Shown here: one piece after another, positions 47,047 through 56,731 of the stretch
Layout: every line of letters begins with the position of its first letter
Position numbering within the stretch: position 1 is the first letter of the stretch
Source of the DNA: Amycolatopsis sp. FDAARGOS 1241
Lineage (GTDB): Bacteria > Actinomycetota > Actinomycetes > Mycobacteriales > Pseudonocardiaceae
Direction of reading: 5' to 3'
DNA length: 64,000 nucleotides
Assembly (NCBI RefSeq): GCF_016889705.1
Contig: NZ_CP069526.1
Location: forward strand, 8,522,001-8,586,000
Notes under the pieces: generated by a model
The model's database searches: none
Told to the model about the DNA's origin: nothing
What the model saw: the letters and a program-made list of their open reading frames with translations, nothing else
Made by a program: the position numbers and the translations under genes

Positions 47047-48108
47047 TCAGAGCACGCAGGCGATGAGCAGCGGTTCCGGGTGCAGGATCACGCCGAAGCG
47101 ATCGCGGACGCCGTCGCGGACCTCGCGGGCGAGGGCGAGCAGGTCAGCCGTGGTGGCGCCGCCGCGATTGGTCAGGGCCAGGGTGTGCTTGGTGGACAGG
47201 CTCGCGCGTCCGCCGGGGCCGGGGTGGCCCTTGGCGAAGCCCGCACGCTCGATGAGCCAGGCGGCCGAGAGCTTCACACCGCCGTCGGCCGGGTACTGGG
47301 GCACGGTCACGTCCTGGCCGACGACGGCGGTGATGCGCCGCAACGTGGTCTCGGCGGCGGCGTGCGGCAGGATCGGGTTCGTGAAGAACGAGCCGGCGCT
47401 CCACGTGTCGTGGTCGGCCGGGTCGAGCACCATGCCCTTGCCGCGGCGCAGGCCGAGCACGGCCGCGCGCGCCCGCGCGGCGGGGACTTTCGCGCCGATC
47501 TCGACGCCGAGCGTGCGCGCCAGCTCGCCATAGCGGATGGGCGCGGACTCGCCGGACGGGTCCACGCGGAAGCGCACGCTGAGCACTACGCCGCTGTCGG
47601 TGCCCTTGAGCACGCTGGTGCGGTAGGCGAAGCCGAGCTCGTCGGCCTTGACCGTGCGCACCTCGCGCGCGGCGCGGTCGTAGAGCTCGACCGACACAAT
47701 CGACTCGGCGACCTCGCAGCCGTACGCGCCGACGTTCTGGATCGGCGTCGCGCCGACCGAGCCGGGGATCCCGGACAGGCACTCGAGGCCGCCGAGGCCC
47801 GCTTCGACGAGCGCGGCCACGAACGCGTCCCACTCCTGGCCGGCGGCGACTTCGACGATCTCGCCGTCGCGGGTCCAGCCGGTGGTCGCGATCTGGACGA
47901 GGGTGCCGGGGAACCCGTCGTCGGCGACGACGAGGTTGGAGCCGCCGCCGAGCAGCAGCACCGGCTCGCCCGCGCCGTCGGCCTCGCGCACGGCGGCGAC
48001 GACGTCGGCGCTGGTCACGGCCCGCACGAAGCGGCGCGCGGGCCCTCCGAGGCGCAGCGTCGTGTGGTCGGCGAGGCGCGGCGAGACGGGCGTTTCGGCG
48101 GGGTTCAC
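47047..48108 (-). CDS. murB: UDP-N-acetylmuramate dehydrogenase
   Basis: MurB reduces UDP-GlcNAc-enolpyruvate to UDP-MurNAc using FAD and NADPH. The 353-residue protein has the FAD motif LLGGGSNLVVADDGF, GLECLSGIPGSVGATPIQNVGAYG, the catalytic Ser in WSAGSFFTNP and a C-terminal Glu region HPEPLLI. The GTG start at 48108 avoids overlap with the divergent DUF2505 gene at 48134; ATG at 48135 would overlap it by two bases. The intergenic space is 25 bases. Confidence 0.95.
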   Translation of the reverse strand: MNPAETPVSPRLADHTTLRLGGPARRFVRAVTSADVVAAVREADGAGEPVLLLGGGSNLVVADDGFPGTLVQIATTGWTRDGEIVEVAAGQEWDAFVAALVEAGLGGLECLSGIPGSVGATPIQNVGAYGCEVAESIVSVELYDRAAREVRTVKADELGFAYRTSVLKGTDSGVVLSVRFRVDPSGESAPIRYGELARTLGVEIGAKVPAARARAAVLGLRRGKGMVLDPADHDTWSAGSFFTNPILPHAAAETTLRRITAVVGQDVTVPQYPADGGVKLSAAWLIERAGFAKGHPGPGGRASLSTKHTLALTNRGGATTADLLALAREVRDGVRDRFGVILHPEPLLIACVL

Positions 48109-48133
48109 GCTGTCTAACGGTACTGTCCGGCTC

Positions 48134-48634
48134 ATGGGATCCCGGATCGAGCACCGTGCCGAGTTCTCGGCCCCGCTGGCGGCCGTGCTGGCCGCCGTGT
48201 CGGGCGAGGACGCGCTGCGGGCGCGCTTGGCCGAGCTGGGCGGCGACGACGCGAAGCTGCTGTCGCACTCGGTGGACGGCGACACGGTGCGCTACGAGCT
48301 GCAACACGGCATCGCGGCGCAGCGCCTGCCGCAGGCCGTGCGCGCGCTGCACAAGGGCGACATCATCGTGCGCCGCAAGCAGGTGTGGCAACGCTCGGGT
48401 GACGGGCACGCCGGCCACGTCGACGTCAACGTCAGCGGCATGCCGGGCGAGATCGGCGCCCGGACGTTCCTGACCCCGCGCGGCCAACGCGTGGAGTTCC
48501 GGACGTCGGGCGAGGTGACGGTGCGGATTCCGCTCTTCGGCGGGAAGATCGAGGAGTTCGTGGCGCAGCAGGTGACCAACCTCCTCAGCCGCGAGGCCGA
48601 CTTCACCACGACGTGGCTGGCCGAGCACGCCTGA
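48134..48634 (+). CDS. DUF2505 (SRPBCC-like) protein
   Basis: The 166-residue protein starts MGSRIEHRAEFSAPLAAVLAAV and follows the DUF2505/START-like fold with beta strands and a C-terminal amphipathic helix (EEFVAQQVTNLLSREADFTTTWL). It corresponds to Rv0481c, divergent from murB as in mycobacteria. The ligand is unknown. Confidence 0.85.
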   Translation: MGSRIEHRAEFSAPLAAVLAAVSGEDALRARLAELGGDDAKLLSHSVDGDTVRYELQHGIAAQRLPQAVRALHKGDIIVRRKQVWQRSGDGHAGHVDVNVSGMPGEIGARTFLTPRGQRVEFRTSGEVTVRIPLFGGKIEEFVAQQVTNLLSREADFTTTWLAEHA

Positions 48635-48639
48635 GCCCG

Positions 48640-49413
48640 GTGGGCGCCCCGACGCGGGGCACCACCAATCCCAACCGGTTGCGGCGAGTCGATCGCTGGC
48701 TCGCGCATGATCCCGCGGTGACGCGCCTGCTGCGCGGCTTCCCCGACCCGCTCGTCGTGGACCTCGGCTACGGCGCGTCCCCGGTGACGACCGTCGAACT
48801 GCTGCGCCGGCTGCGGCGGGTCCGCGCCGACGTCCGGGTGCTGGGCCTGGAACTGGACCCGGTGCGCGTCGCCGCGGCCCTGCCCGCCGCCGACCAGCCC
48901 TGGCTCGACTTCCGCCGCGGCGGTTTCGAACTCGCCGGCGCCCGCCCGGTGCTGGTGCGGGCGTTCAACGTGCTGCGCCAGTACGCCGAGTCCGAGGTCG
49001 CCGGCGCGTGGAAACTCGTGCTCGACGCGATGCCTCCCGAAGGCCTCCTGGTGGACGGCACCTGCGACGAAATCGGCCGGCTCGCTTCCTGGGTCACCGT
49101 CGGCTCCACCGGCCCGCTGTCCCTGACGCTGTCGATGCGGCTCGCCGAGCTGGCTCGTCCGTCCACTGTGGCCGAACGCCTGCCGAAGATCCTCATCCAC
49201 CGCAACGTTCCAGGTGAACGGGTGCACGCACTTCTCTCCACTTTGGACGAGTGCTGGGCGGCGGCTGCACCGCATCGGGCGTTCGGTGTGCGGGCGAGGT
49301 GGGTGTCCGCGGTCGGAATGGTGCGGGACCGGGGGTGGCCGCTGCTGGGGCGGCCGGATCGGTGGCGGCTCGGAGAACTCACCGTCCCCTGGGACAGCGT
49401 CGCACCCAGATGA
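48640..49413 (+). CDS. SAM-dependent methyltransferase-like protein
   Basis: The 257-residue protein has a Rossmann-type motif I variant VVDLGYGASPVTTVELLRRL, motif II LGLELDPVR and a later VLDAMPPEGLLVDGT. The glycine-rich loop (DLGYGASP) resembles class I methyltransferases. Substrate unknown. GTG at 48640 lies 5 bases after the DUF2505 stop, so the two form an operon. Confidence 0.75.
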   Translation: MGAPTRGTTNPNRLRRVDRWLAHDPAVTRLLRGFPDPLVVDLGYGASPVTTVELLRRLRRVRADVRVLGLELDPVRVAAALPAADQPWLDFRRGGFELAGARPVLVRAFNVLRQYAESEVAGAWKLVLDAMPPEGLLVDGTCDEIGRLASWVTVGSTGPLSLTLSMRLAELARPSTVAERLPKILIHRNVPGERVHALLSTLDECWAAAAPHRAFGVRARWVSAVGMVRDRGWPLLGRPDRWRLGELTVPWDSVAPR

Positions 49414-49857
49414 CCAGCCCCACTTGCGCACCCGCCGCCCGACCAAGCAAAGAGCCCTGCACCCCAACCCCTGCCCGCACTTCGAACGGCGACGAACCCC
49501 AACTACGAAACCGCCATCCAACTACGCAACCAGGCTGCGCCCAGCCCCCGCCCAGCACCTCGATCCGAAGCCTCCACACGGCCGCCGACCCCGTGTCAAG
49601 GCACGCTTTCCCGCCTTGACACGGAGTCAGGGGCCGTAGTCAGACTCGCGCTTCGGGGTGCATACGCCCCGCAACACGCCCCCGCGCAGGACCGCATCAG
49701 GCACAACGGCCAACCCCCACGGGCGTGGTGACCCACCGTATCCACCAGGTCCTCGCCCGGCGGTACGAATGCGTCGTCCAGGTACGAATCCCACCTGTTC
49801 ACCGGGGCACCCCCACGGCGTCACCCGGTGGTGACCTGCGGTGATCACGATGGGGCC
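49414..49857. other. Intergenic region with a 12-bp inverted repeat
   Basis: No convincing gene is seen in these 444 bases; open frames of 60-70 codons lack ribosome sites. The main structure is the inverted repeat at 49591-49624. The base composition and wording recall the repeat array at 40 kb. Confidence 0.5.
49591..49624. terminator. Perfect 12-bp hairpin
   Basis: CCGTGTCAAGGC (49591-49602) pairs perfectly with GCCTTGACACGG (49613-49624) around a 10-base loop. No T-run follows. It lies 178 bases after the methyltransferase gene and may terminate it or be a dispersed repeat. Confidence 0.5.
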
Positions 49858-50649
49858 GTGGAACTGCTGGAGCACGTCACCGAGCTGCTGCGTGGTGCGT
49901 TGGGCTCGCCGTGGCTGTGGGTGCTCGTGTTCGCCGTCGCGGGGCTGGACGCGTTGCTGCCGTTCATGCCGAGCGAGACGACCGTGGTGACGGTCGCCGT
50001 GCTGGTCGGGCCGCAGCCGGAGAGGCTCGCGCTGCTGGCGCTCGTCGCGGCGGGTGGGGCGTGGGCGGGGGACTGCCTGGGCTACGTCGTGGGCAAGCTG
50101 GCCGGGCCGCGGGTGCTCGCGCGGCTGCAGCGGGGGCCGTCGGGGCGGCAGCGGTACGAGTGGGCGCGCGCGCAGGTGCGGCGGCAAGCGCCGTTGCTGA
50201 TCATCGCGGCGCGGTACCTGCCGGGTGGGCGCGTGGCGAGCGCGCTGGCCACCGGCAGTCTCGGCTACCCGCCGCGGCGCTTCATGCCGCTCGACGCGCT
50301 CGGCGCCGCGCTGTGGTCGGTGTACAGCGTGCTGATCGGACTGGCCGGCGGCTCGACGTTCGCGCACGAGCCGGTGAAGGGGCTGCTGCTGTCGTTCGCG
50401 CTGGGGCTGCTGCTCGTCAGCCTCATCGAGCTCGGCCGTCGCGTCCGGCTGCGCAGGCTACGGTCGACGCATGCGGCAGCTGATCGAGGCGATCGACATC
50501 CACGCCGACCGGGTGAAGGCGGCGGTGCTGACGGCCGGCCCGGCGGCCCGGGTGCGGAACTGTCCGCAGTGGACAGTGCTGGACCTGGTGACGCACCTGA
50601 CGGCCGTGCTCTCGTACACGGTCGCGGCGATCACGGATCGGCGAGCTGA
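49858..50649 (+). CDS. DedA-family membrane protein with anomalous C-terminal extension
   Basis: The frame encodes a DedA/SNARE-associated protein: five hydrophobic segments, LLPFMPSETTVVTVAVL, AGDCLGYVVGKLAG, RYLPGGRVASALATGSLGY and LDALGAALWSVYSVLIGLAGG. DedA proteins flip or handle membrane lipids. The normal protein should end near residue 205 (RRVRLRRLRST). Instead the frame runs on for 60 low-complexity residues, overlapping the next gene by 179 bases. A lost stop codon or frameshift is likely. GTG at 49858 is the preferred start. Confidence 0.78.
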   Translation: MELLEHVTELLRGALGSPWLWVLVFAVAGLDALLPFMPSETTVVTVAVLVGPQPERLALLALVAAGGAWAGDCLGYVVGKLAGPRVLARLQRGPSGRQRYEWARAQVRRQAPLLIIAARYLPGGRVASALATGSLGYPPRRFMPLDALGAALWSVYSVLIGLAGGSTFAHEPVKGLLLSFALGLLLVSLIELGRRVRLRRLRSTHAAADRGDRHPRRPGEGGGADGRPGGPGAELSAVDSAGPGDAPDGRALVHGRGDHGSAS

Positions 50650-51151
50650 CCCGCCGCGACCCGAGGACTGGGCCGACGCGCTCGGCCGGTGGGACGGCCA
50701 GCGCCTCGCCGTCCGGGAAGCGCTGCGGCGGCCGGCCGATTCGCCCGTGCGCTCGCCTTTCCCGCGGAGTGCCGGCGTGACCGCCGGCGACCTGGCCCGG
50801 AGGCTGGCCCACGAAACGGCGATCCACCGCCTCGACGCCGAGAGCGCCCTGCCGAAGCCGCCCGACACCCGCTACGCCGAGGCGTTCGCGGCCGACGGCG
50901 TCGACGAGTACCTGACGTTCCTCGCCCCGCGTCGCACCTGCGGCGGCGACGGCGTGGTGCGCGTCGAGACCGGCGACCGCACGTGGACGCTCGTGCTGCG
51001 CCCGGACCAGGCGCCGGCCCTCGGCGAGGGCGCCCCCGGCGTCACGGTCAGCGGCTCACCGAACGACGTCTACCGCGCGCTGTGGGGCCGCCCGCACACC
51101 GCGCGGATCGTGGGCGACGTCGCACTCCTGGAGCCCCTCGCAGCGCCCTGA
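50471..51151 (+). CDS. Maleylpyruvate isomerase-family (mycothiol-dependent) protein
   Basis: The 226-residue protein belongs to the DinB-like mycothiol-dependent enzyme group: residues 20-45 NCPQWTVLDLVTHL, WDGQRLAVREAL and LARRLAHETAIHRLDAE with metal-ligand histidines, then a C-terminal SCP2-like domain (about 140-226). The reaction is unknown; known members are isomerases or transferases using mycothiol, which mshA in this window would supply. It overlaps the DedA frame. Confidence 0.82.
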   Translation: MRQLIEAIDIHADRVKAAVLTAGPAARVRNCPQWTVLDLVTHLTAVLSYTVAAITDRRADPPRPEDWADALGRWDGQRLAVREALRRPADSPVRSPFPRSAGVTAGDLARRLAHETAIHRLDAESALPKPPDTRYAEAFAADGVDEYLTFLAPRRTCGGDGVVRVETGDRTWTLVLRPDQAPALGEGAPGVTVSGSPNDVYRALWGRPHTARIVGDVALLEPLAAP

Positions 51152-51166
51152 CCAGCACCGGTGACA

Positions 51167-52039
51167 ATGGTCGCCGTGCCAGATCCCCAGCGTTACGTGC
51201 TCACCTTCGGCTGCCCCGACCGAACCGGCATCATCGCCCGCATCGCGGGCTTCCTCGCCGACCACGGCGGGATGATCGTCGAAGCGGCCTACCACACCGA
51301 CCCCGACACCGGCTGGTTCTTCACGCGCCAGGTCGTACGGGCCGATTCGCTGCCGTTCGACGCCGTCGGCTTGCGCGAACGGTTCGCCGCCGTCGCCGCC
51401 GAACTGTCGGCCGAATCGAGCTGGCAGGTGCGCGACACCGGCGAGCGGCCACGCGCCGTCGTGCTCGTGTCGACGGCCGGTCACTGCCTGTACGACTTGC
51501 TGGGCCGCGTCGCGTCCGGCGAACTCGACGTGGAGATCGCCGCGGTCATCGGCAACCACACGGCGCTGGCCGACATCACGCGGGCGCACGGGATCCCGTT
51601 CCACCACGTGCCGTTCGCGCCCGGCGACAAGGCCGCGGCGTTCGACGAGGTGCGCAAGCTGGTCGACGAGCACGACCCGCACGCCGTCGTGCTGGCGCGC
51701 TTCATGCAGATCCTGCCCACGGACCTGTGCGAGGCGTGGGCCGGGCGGGCGATCAACATCCACCACAGCTTCCTGCCGTCGTTCATCGGCGCGCGCCCGT
51801 ACCACCAGGCCCACGTGCGCGGCGTGAAACTGATCGGCGCCACGTGCCACTACGTCACCGCCGACCTCGACGCCGGGCCGATCATCGAGCAGGACGTGAT
51901 CCGCGTCGACCACGGCGATTCGGTCGACGACATGGTCCGCAAGGGCCGCGACATCGAGAAGGTGACGCTCGCGCGCGGGCTGCGCTGGCACCTCGAGGGC
52001 CGCGTCCTCGTGCACGGCAACCGAACCGTGGTGTTCTGA
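51167..52039 (+). CDS. purU: Formyltetrahydrofolate deformylase
   Basis: The 290-residue protein has an N-terminal ACT domain (VLTFGCPDRTGIIARIAGFLADHGG) and a formyltransferase-like C-terminal domain (INIHHSFLPSFIGARPY, GATCHYVTADLDAGPIIEQDV). PurU hydrolyses 10-formyl-THF to formate, feeding purine synthesis. Start choices are GTG 51161 or ATG 51167; the latter gives MVAVPDPQRY. A bidirectional hairpin follows its stop. Confidence 0.95.
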   Translation: MVAVPDPQRYVLTFGCPDRTGIIARIAGFLADHGGMIVEAAYHTDPDTGWFFTRQVVRADSLPFDAVGLRERFAAVAAELSAESSWQVRDTGERPRAVVLVSTAGHCLYDLLGRVASGELDVEIAAVIGNHTALADITRAHGIPFHHVPFAPGDKAAAFDEVRKLVDEHDPHAVVLARFMQILPTDLCEAWAGRAINIHHSFLPSFIGARPYHQAHVRGVKLIGATCHYVTADLDAGPIIEQDVIRVDHGDSVDDMVRKGRDIEKVTLARGLRWHLEGRVLVHGNRTVVF

Positions 52040-52067
52040 GCGGGGGCCGGAGTTTTCCGGCCCCCGC
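52040..52067. terminator. Bidirectional terminator between purU and the alcohol dehydrogenase
   Basis: GCGGGGGCCGGA (52040-52051) pairs perfectly with TCCGGCCCCCGC (52056-52067) around a GTTT loop. It starts one base after the purU stop and lies 7 bases before the convergent gene's stop. Confidence 0.87.
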
Positions 52068-52073
52068 GGGGAA

Positions 52074-53123
52074 TCAGGCGCCGATCGTCGACGCGTCGAT
52101 CACGAAGCGGTAGCGCACGTCGCTGTTCTCCACGCGGTCGTAGGCCTCGTTGACCCGGTCGGCGGAGATCGTCTCGATCTCGGCGCCGATGCCGTGCTCG
52201 GCGCAGAAGTCGAGCATCTCCTGCGTCTCGGCGATGCCGCCGATCATCGAGCCCGCCAGGATGCGGTTGCCACCCAGCAGCGAGAAAGCGTTGTACGACA
52301 AAGGTTCGCCCGGTGCGCCGACGTTCACCATCGCCCCGCCGACGCGCAGCAGGCTCAGGTACGCGTCCACGGGCAGCTTGGCCGAAACGGTGTTGACGAT
52401 GAGGTCGAACCGGCCGCGCAGGGTGTCGAAAGTGGACTCGTCGCCGGTGGCGAAGTAGTCCTTCGCGCCCAGCTTCAGTCCGTCCTCCTGCTTCTTGAGG
52501 CTCTGGCTCAGCACCGTCACCTCGGCGCCCATCGCCGCGGCGAGCTTCACGGCCATGTGGCCGAGCCCGCCGAAGCCGATCACGGCGACCTTCTTGCCCG
52601 GGCCGGCACCCCACTGGCGCAGCGGCGAGTACGTGGTGATGCCCGCGCACAGCAGCGGCGCGGCGACGTCGAGCCCGATGCCGTCCGGAATGCGGCAGAC
52701 GAAGGCGTCCTTCACGACGATCTGGCGGCTGTACCCGCCGTAGGTGGTCTCGCCGTCGAAGCCGACGCCGTTGTAGGTCTGCACGTTGCCCTTCACGCAG
52801 AACTGCTCCGTGCCCGCCCGGCAGTACTCGCATTCGCCGCACGAATCGACCATGCAGCCGACGCCCACGCGGTCGCCGACCTGGAACTTCGTCACGTCCG
52901 AGCCCACCGCGGCGACGACACCGGCGATCTCGTGACCCGGCACCATCGGGAAGGCCGAGCCGCCCCACTCGTCCTTGACCTGGTGGATGTCGCTGTGGCA
53001 GATGCCCGCGAACGCGATGTCGATCAGCACGTCGCCGGGGCGCAGGTCGCGCCGCTCGATCGTGGTCGGCGCGAGCGGCTGCCCGGCGCCCGGTGCGGCG
53101 ATGGCATGCGTGGTCGTGGTCAT
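52074..53123 (-). CDS. Zinc-dependent NAD(P) alcohol dehydrogenase (CAD/YahK-like)
   Basis: The 349-residue MDR protein has the catalytic zinc site ([18 protein letters not shown]), the structural zinc lobe ([15 protein letters not shown]) and a cofactor motif [14 protein letters not shown]. It resembles cinnamyl-alcohol/aldehyde dehydrogenases such as YahK. It reduces aldehydes or oxidises alcohols with NADP(H). ATG at 53123. It is divergent from a TetR regulator across a twin operator, so aldehyde-induced control is likely. Confidence 0.9.
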   Translation of the reverse strand: MTTTTHAIAAPGAGQPLAPTTIERRDLRPGDVLIDIAFAGICHSDIHQVKDEWGGSAFPMVPGHEIAGVVAAVGSDVTKFQVGDRVGVGCMVDSCGECEYCRAGTEQFCVKGNVQTYNGVGFDGETTYGGYSRQIVVKDAFVCRIPDGIGLDVAAPLLCAGITTYSPLRQWGAGPGKKVAVIGFGGLGHMAVKLAAAMGAEVTVLSQSLKKQEDGLKLGAKDYFATGDESTFDTLRGRFDLIVNTVSAKLPVDAYLSLLRVGGAMVNVGAPGEPLSYNAFSLLGGNRILAGSMIGGIAETQEMLDFCAEHGIGAEIETISADRVNEAYDRVENSDVRYRFVIDASTIGA

Positions 53124-53164
53124 GAAATCCTCCAACAATCCGGGCAACCGCCCGGCTGACACAT

Positions 53165-53206
53165 GTAAGACCCCCCTTACATCTCCTATCGTAAGAGGGG
53201 TCTTAC
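53165..53206. promoter_or_regulatory. Twin TetR operators of the dehydrogenase/TetR pair
   Basis: GTAAGACCCCCCTTAC (53165-53180) and GTAAGAGGGGTCTTAC (53191-53206) each have GTAAG-N6-CTTAC symmetry. Together they form a 17-bp-arm inverted repeat (one mismatch) with a 10-base spacer. They lie in the divergent promoter region. Confidence 0.8.
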
Positions 53207-53240
53207 ATTCTCGCGACCGAGATCGGGTGTGACACACGCC

Positions 53241-53840
53241 ATGGGCAACTACCACCACGGCGACCTGCGCGCCGAGCTGGTGCGCGTGTCATTGGAGCTC
53301 ATCGCAGAACAAGGTGTGACCGGCTTCTCCGTCGCGCAGGTCGCCAAGCGCGCCAAGGTGTCGGCGGCCGCGCCGTACCGCCACTTCCCCGATCGCACGA
53401 GCCTGCTGGCCGCCGTCGCCGCCGCCGCCGCGTGCCGCCTGCGCGCCATGGTCGACTCCGCCGTCGCCGACGCCGGCTCCGACCCGGTGAGCCGTCTGGC
53501 CACCGCACTGGGCGCCTACACCCGCTTCTTCATCGAGACCCGGCTCGGCTTCCCGGTGCTCTTCGCGGAAGGCCTGGCAGACCCGAAGTACACCGAACTG
53601 CACGACCACCGCCGCGCCATGAACGACGCGTACCTCGTGCTGGGCCTGGAAGTCAGCCCCACCCCCGCCGCGGCGCTCGAACTGCTCGAACAGCTCTACG
53701 CCCAGTCCCACGGCTACGGCGAGCTCTACCTCGACGGCGTCTACGCGCGGATGGGCTACACGCCCGACCTGGTCGTCACCAAGGCCACCGCCGCGGCCCG
53801 GCTGGTGATCGAAGCCCACCGAGCGGCGGGTCAGAGGTAG
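53241..53840 (+). CDS. TetR-family transcriptional regulator
   Basis: The 199-residue protein starts [13 protein letters not shown], the common start of this TetR group, with the HTH at about residues 15-55 ([22 protein letters not shown]) and a C-terminal TetR_C domain. GTG at 53229 is an alternative start. It probably represses the divergent dehydrogenase and itself through the adjacent operators. Its 3' end overlaps the frameshifted minus-strand gene. Confidence 0.9.
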   Translation: MGNYHHGDLRAELVRVSLELIAEQGVTGFSVAQVAKRAKVSAAAPYRHFPDRTSLLAAVAAAAACRLRAMVDSAVADAGSDPVSRLATALGAYTRFFIETRLGFPVLFAEGLADPKYTELHDHRRAMNDAYLVLGLEVSPTPAAALELLEQLYAQSHGYGELYLDGVYARMGYTPDLVVTKATAAARLVIEAHRAAGQR

Positions 53841-54324
53841 TCGAAGTACCGCCCGACCCACCGGGCTTCGGGCCGGACTGCGTTGTTGACCCCGTCATGG
53901 GGCCCCCAGGTCTCCGGCTCATCCACAAGCCGGTAGCCGAGGTCGGCAAGAGCCTCCTCGACGAGCCGGCGGTCCTCGGCGTCGAAGCAACCGTCGCGCT
54001 CTTCGCTGTCGTACGCGCCGGGGTTGCCGGGCCGGCGATCGCGAGGGACGCGAAGTTGCTCACTGCGACGTAGATCTTCTCACCGCCGCGCGTGACCTCC
54101 TCCGGGAGGTCGAGCCGCGCGTGCAGCGAGGCGTCCTGCACCCACAGGTCGCTGTCGGTGCGGCAGCCGAAGTCGGCGTCGAGCCGCGCGGCGACCGCGA
54201 GAAACTGCTGCCGGGTGGCGGCGTGGTCGTAGCCGTGCGGGATCTCGGGGTTGCCCGGCTCGTCGGCCTCGCGCAGGAGCCGCCACATCGCCTCACCGGT
54301 CGGCACCAGCTTATCCTCCACCAC
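53831..54324 (-). pseudogene. Frameshifted gene of unknown function
   Basis: The minus-strand frame from GTG 54324 reads VEDKLVPTGEAMWRLLREA...EKIYVAVSNFASLAI, then shifts near 54005-54030. The other frame continues GNPGAYDSEERDGCFDAEDR and [15 protein letters not shown] to a stop at 53831. The combined protein would be about 164 residues, with no recognised family. The total length is one base short of a multiple of three. A deletion or sequencing error explains it. It overlaps the TetR end by 10 bases. Confidence 0.65.
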
Positions 54325-54354
54325 GAGGTGTCCCTGAGACCCCCTGGAGTGCGC

Positions 54355-54994
54355 ATGCTCTGCGTGTTCGACGTCAACGAGACCCTGCTCGACCTGCGCG
54401 CCCTCGATCCGCTGTTCACCGAGCTCACCGGCAGCGCGGGGGCCCGCCGGGAGTGGTTCGGGCTGGTGGTGCACACCGCGCTGACCGTGACGGCCACCGG
54501 CGGCTACCGGGACTTCGCGGAGATCGCGGGGCTCGCCGCGGCGGACATGGCGCGGCGGTACGGCCGGGAGCTCACCGACGGCGAGCTCGTGCGGATCGGC
54601 GACGGGCTGCGGGCGCTGCCGGCGCACGAGGACGTGAAGCCCGCCCTCGACCAGCTGCGACGAGACGGCCACCAGGTCGTCGCGCTCACGAACTCGCCGT
54701 TGGCGACGGTGGAAGCGCAGTTGCAGCACGCGGGGCTGGCCACGAGGTTCGAGCGGATCTTCTCCGCGCAGCAAGTGTCCCGGCTCAAGCCGGCGCCCGA
54801 GCCGTATCGGCAGGTGCTCAGCGCATACGACACGGACGAAGCCGTCATGTTCGCCGCGCACGGGTGGGACCTCGCGGGTGCGCAGGCGGTCGGCATGCAG
54901 ACCGCGCTGGTCAGCCGCGACGGGCAGCGCGCGTTGCCGGGCACGCCCGCCCCGACCTACACGGCGGCGAGCCTGCCCGAACTCGCGCGACAGC

Positions 54995-55002
<8 letters not shown>
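54355..55002 (+). CDS. Haloacid dehalogenase, type II (HAD superfamily)
   Basis: The 215-residue protein has HAD motif I FDVNETLLDL (nucleophile D), motif II ALTNSP, the lysine in SRLKPAPEPYRQ and motif IV VMFAAHGWDLAGAQ. This is the L-2-haloacid dehalogenase branch, though phosphatase members exist. ATG at 54355. It faces away from the pseudogene and is convergent with the reductase gene (8-base overlap). Confidence 0.86.
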
Positions 55003-56008
<1,006 letters not shown>

Positions 56009-56037
56009 CGTCGGACTCCGTTTCGTTGAGACTGGGT

Positions 56038-56061
56038 CATCCGGGGCGCGCGCCCCGGATG
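56038..56061. promoter_or_regulatory. 24-bp perfect palindrome upstream of the reductase gene
   Basis: The half site is CATCCGGGGCGC, followed directly by its exact complement. It lies between the SRPBCC gene and the reductase gene on the minus strand. It could terminate the first, attenuate the second, or bind a regulator. Confidence 0.6.
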
Positions 56062-56125
56062 CACACCCGCCCCAACGAGGTAACCGGGGCGATCATTCCG
56101 ATTATCCCCTGCCCTGTGGCAAGCG

Positions 56126-56560
56126 CTACACGATCTCCTCGAGCTTGCCCAGCACGCCGTCGTAGATCTTCTTCAGGCCGGCCGGCGCGAACGTCTTCTC
56201 GAAGAACCCGCCGACGCCACCGGCGCCGTCCCAGCTCGTCTGGATCCGCACGACGCTGTCCGAGCCCGCGGGCGAGACCGTCCACGTGGTGACCATGCTG
56301 GAGTTCGCGTCGGTCTCCACGAGGGTGCCCGGCGCCGGCTCGCTCACGGTCGCCGCGACGTCGCGCACGCGCTTCGAGGTGGCCTGCAGCTTCCAACTGG
56401 CCTTCGTGCCGGCGCCGACGCCACCTTCGGTGACCTCGTAGTCCCGGTAGTGCTCGGTGAGCAGCTTCGGCCGGGTCTCGGCGTAGTCGGCGACCAGCTC
56501 GCGAACCCTGTCCACCGGCGCCTTGATCGTGCGCTCCGCGGTGGCCGTGACCTTACCCAT
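56126..56560 (-). CDS. SRPBCC-family protein
   Basis: The 144-residue protein has a START-like fold: MGKVTATAERTIKAPVDRVRELVADYAETRP, WTVSPAGSDSVVRIQTSW and a C-terminal helix GLKKIYDGVLGKLEEIV. Members bind hydrophobic ligands. The ligand is unknown. ATG at 56560. Confidence 0.85.
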   Translation of the reverse strand: MGKVTATAERTIKAPVDRVRELVADYAETRPKLLTEHYRDYEVTEGGVGAGTKASWKLQATSKRVRDVAATVSEPAPGTLVETDANSSMVTTWTVSPAGSDSVVRIQTSWDGAGGVGGFFEKTFAPAGLKKIYDGVLGKLEEIV

Positions 56561-56679
56561 CTCGCTCCTCGATCCACGAAAGTTCCGGGGAACAACCCCT
56601 GGACCGCCACCTTCGCACACCGCCCGCTCCGCCACCGCGTCACCAGGCGTTATTCCGTTCAGGGTCACACCGGCGCGAG

Positions 56680-56718
56680 ACGGGCCGCCCGCGGACGGTG
56701 TGTCCGTGGGCGGCCCGT
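56680..56718 (-). terminator. Large hairpin after the substrate-binding protein gene
   Basis: ACGGGCCGCCC plus CGGAC (56680-56696) pairs with GTCCG plus GGGCGGCCCGT (56702-56718), 17 bp with one mismatch. It lies 13 bases after the stop of the solute-binding protein gene on the minus strand. No T-run. Confidence 0.72.
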
Positions 56719-56731
56719 TCGGCGAGAAACG

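Noticed and set aside
45859..48117. 752-codon plus-strand open frame over the L,D-transpeptidase and murB
   Set aside because: Antisense shadow of two recognised enzymes, with no domain-like sequence.
49596..49802. 68-codon minus-strand frame in the 49.4-49.9 kb gap
   Set aside because: It runs through the 12-bp inverted repeat and lacks a ribosome site.
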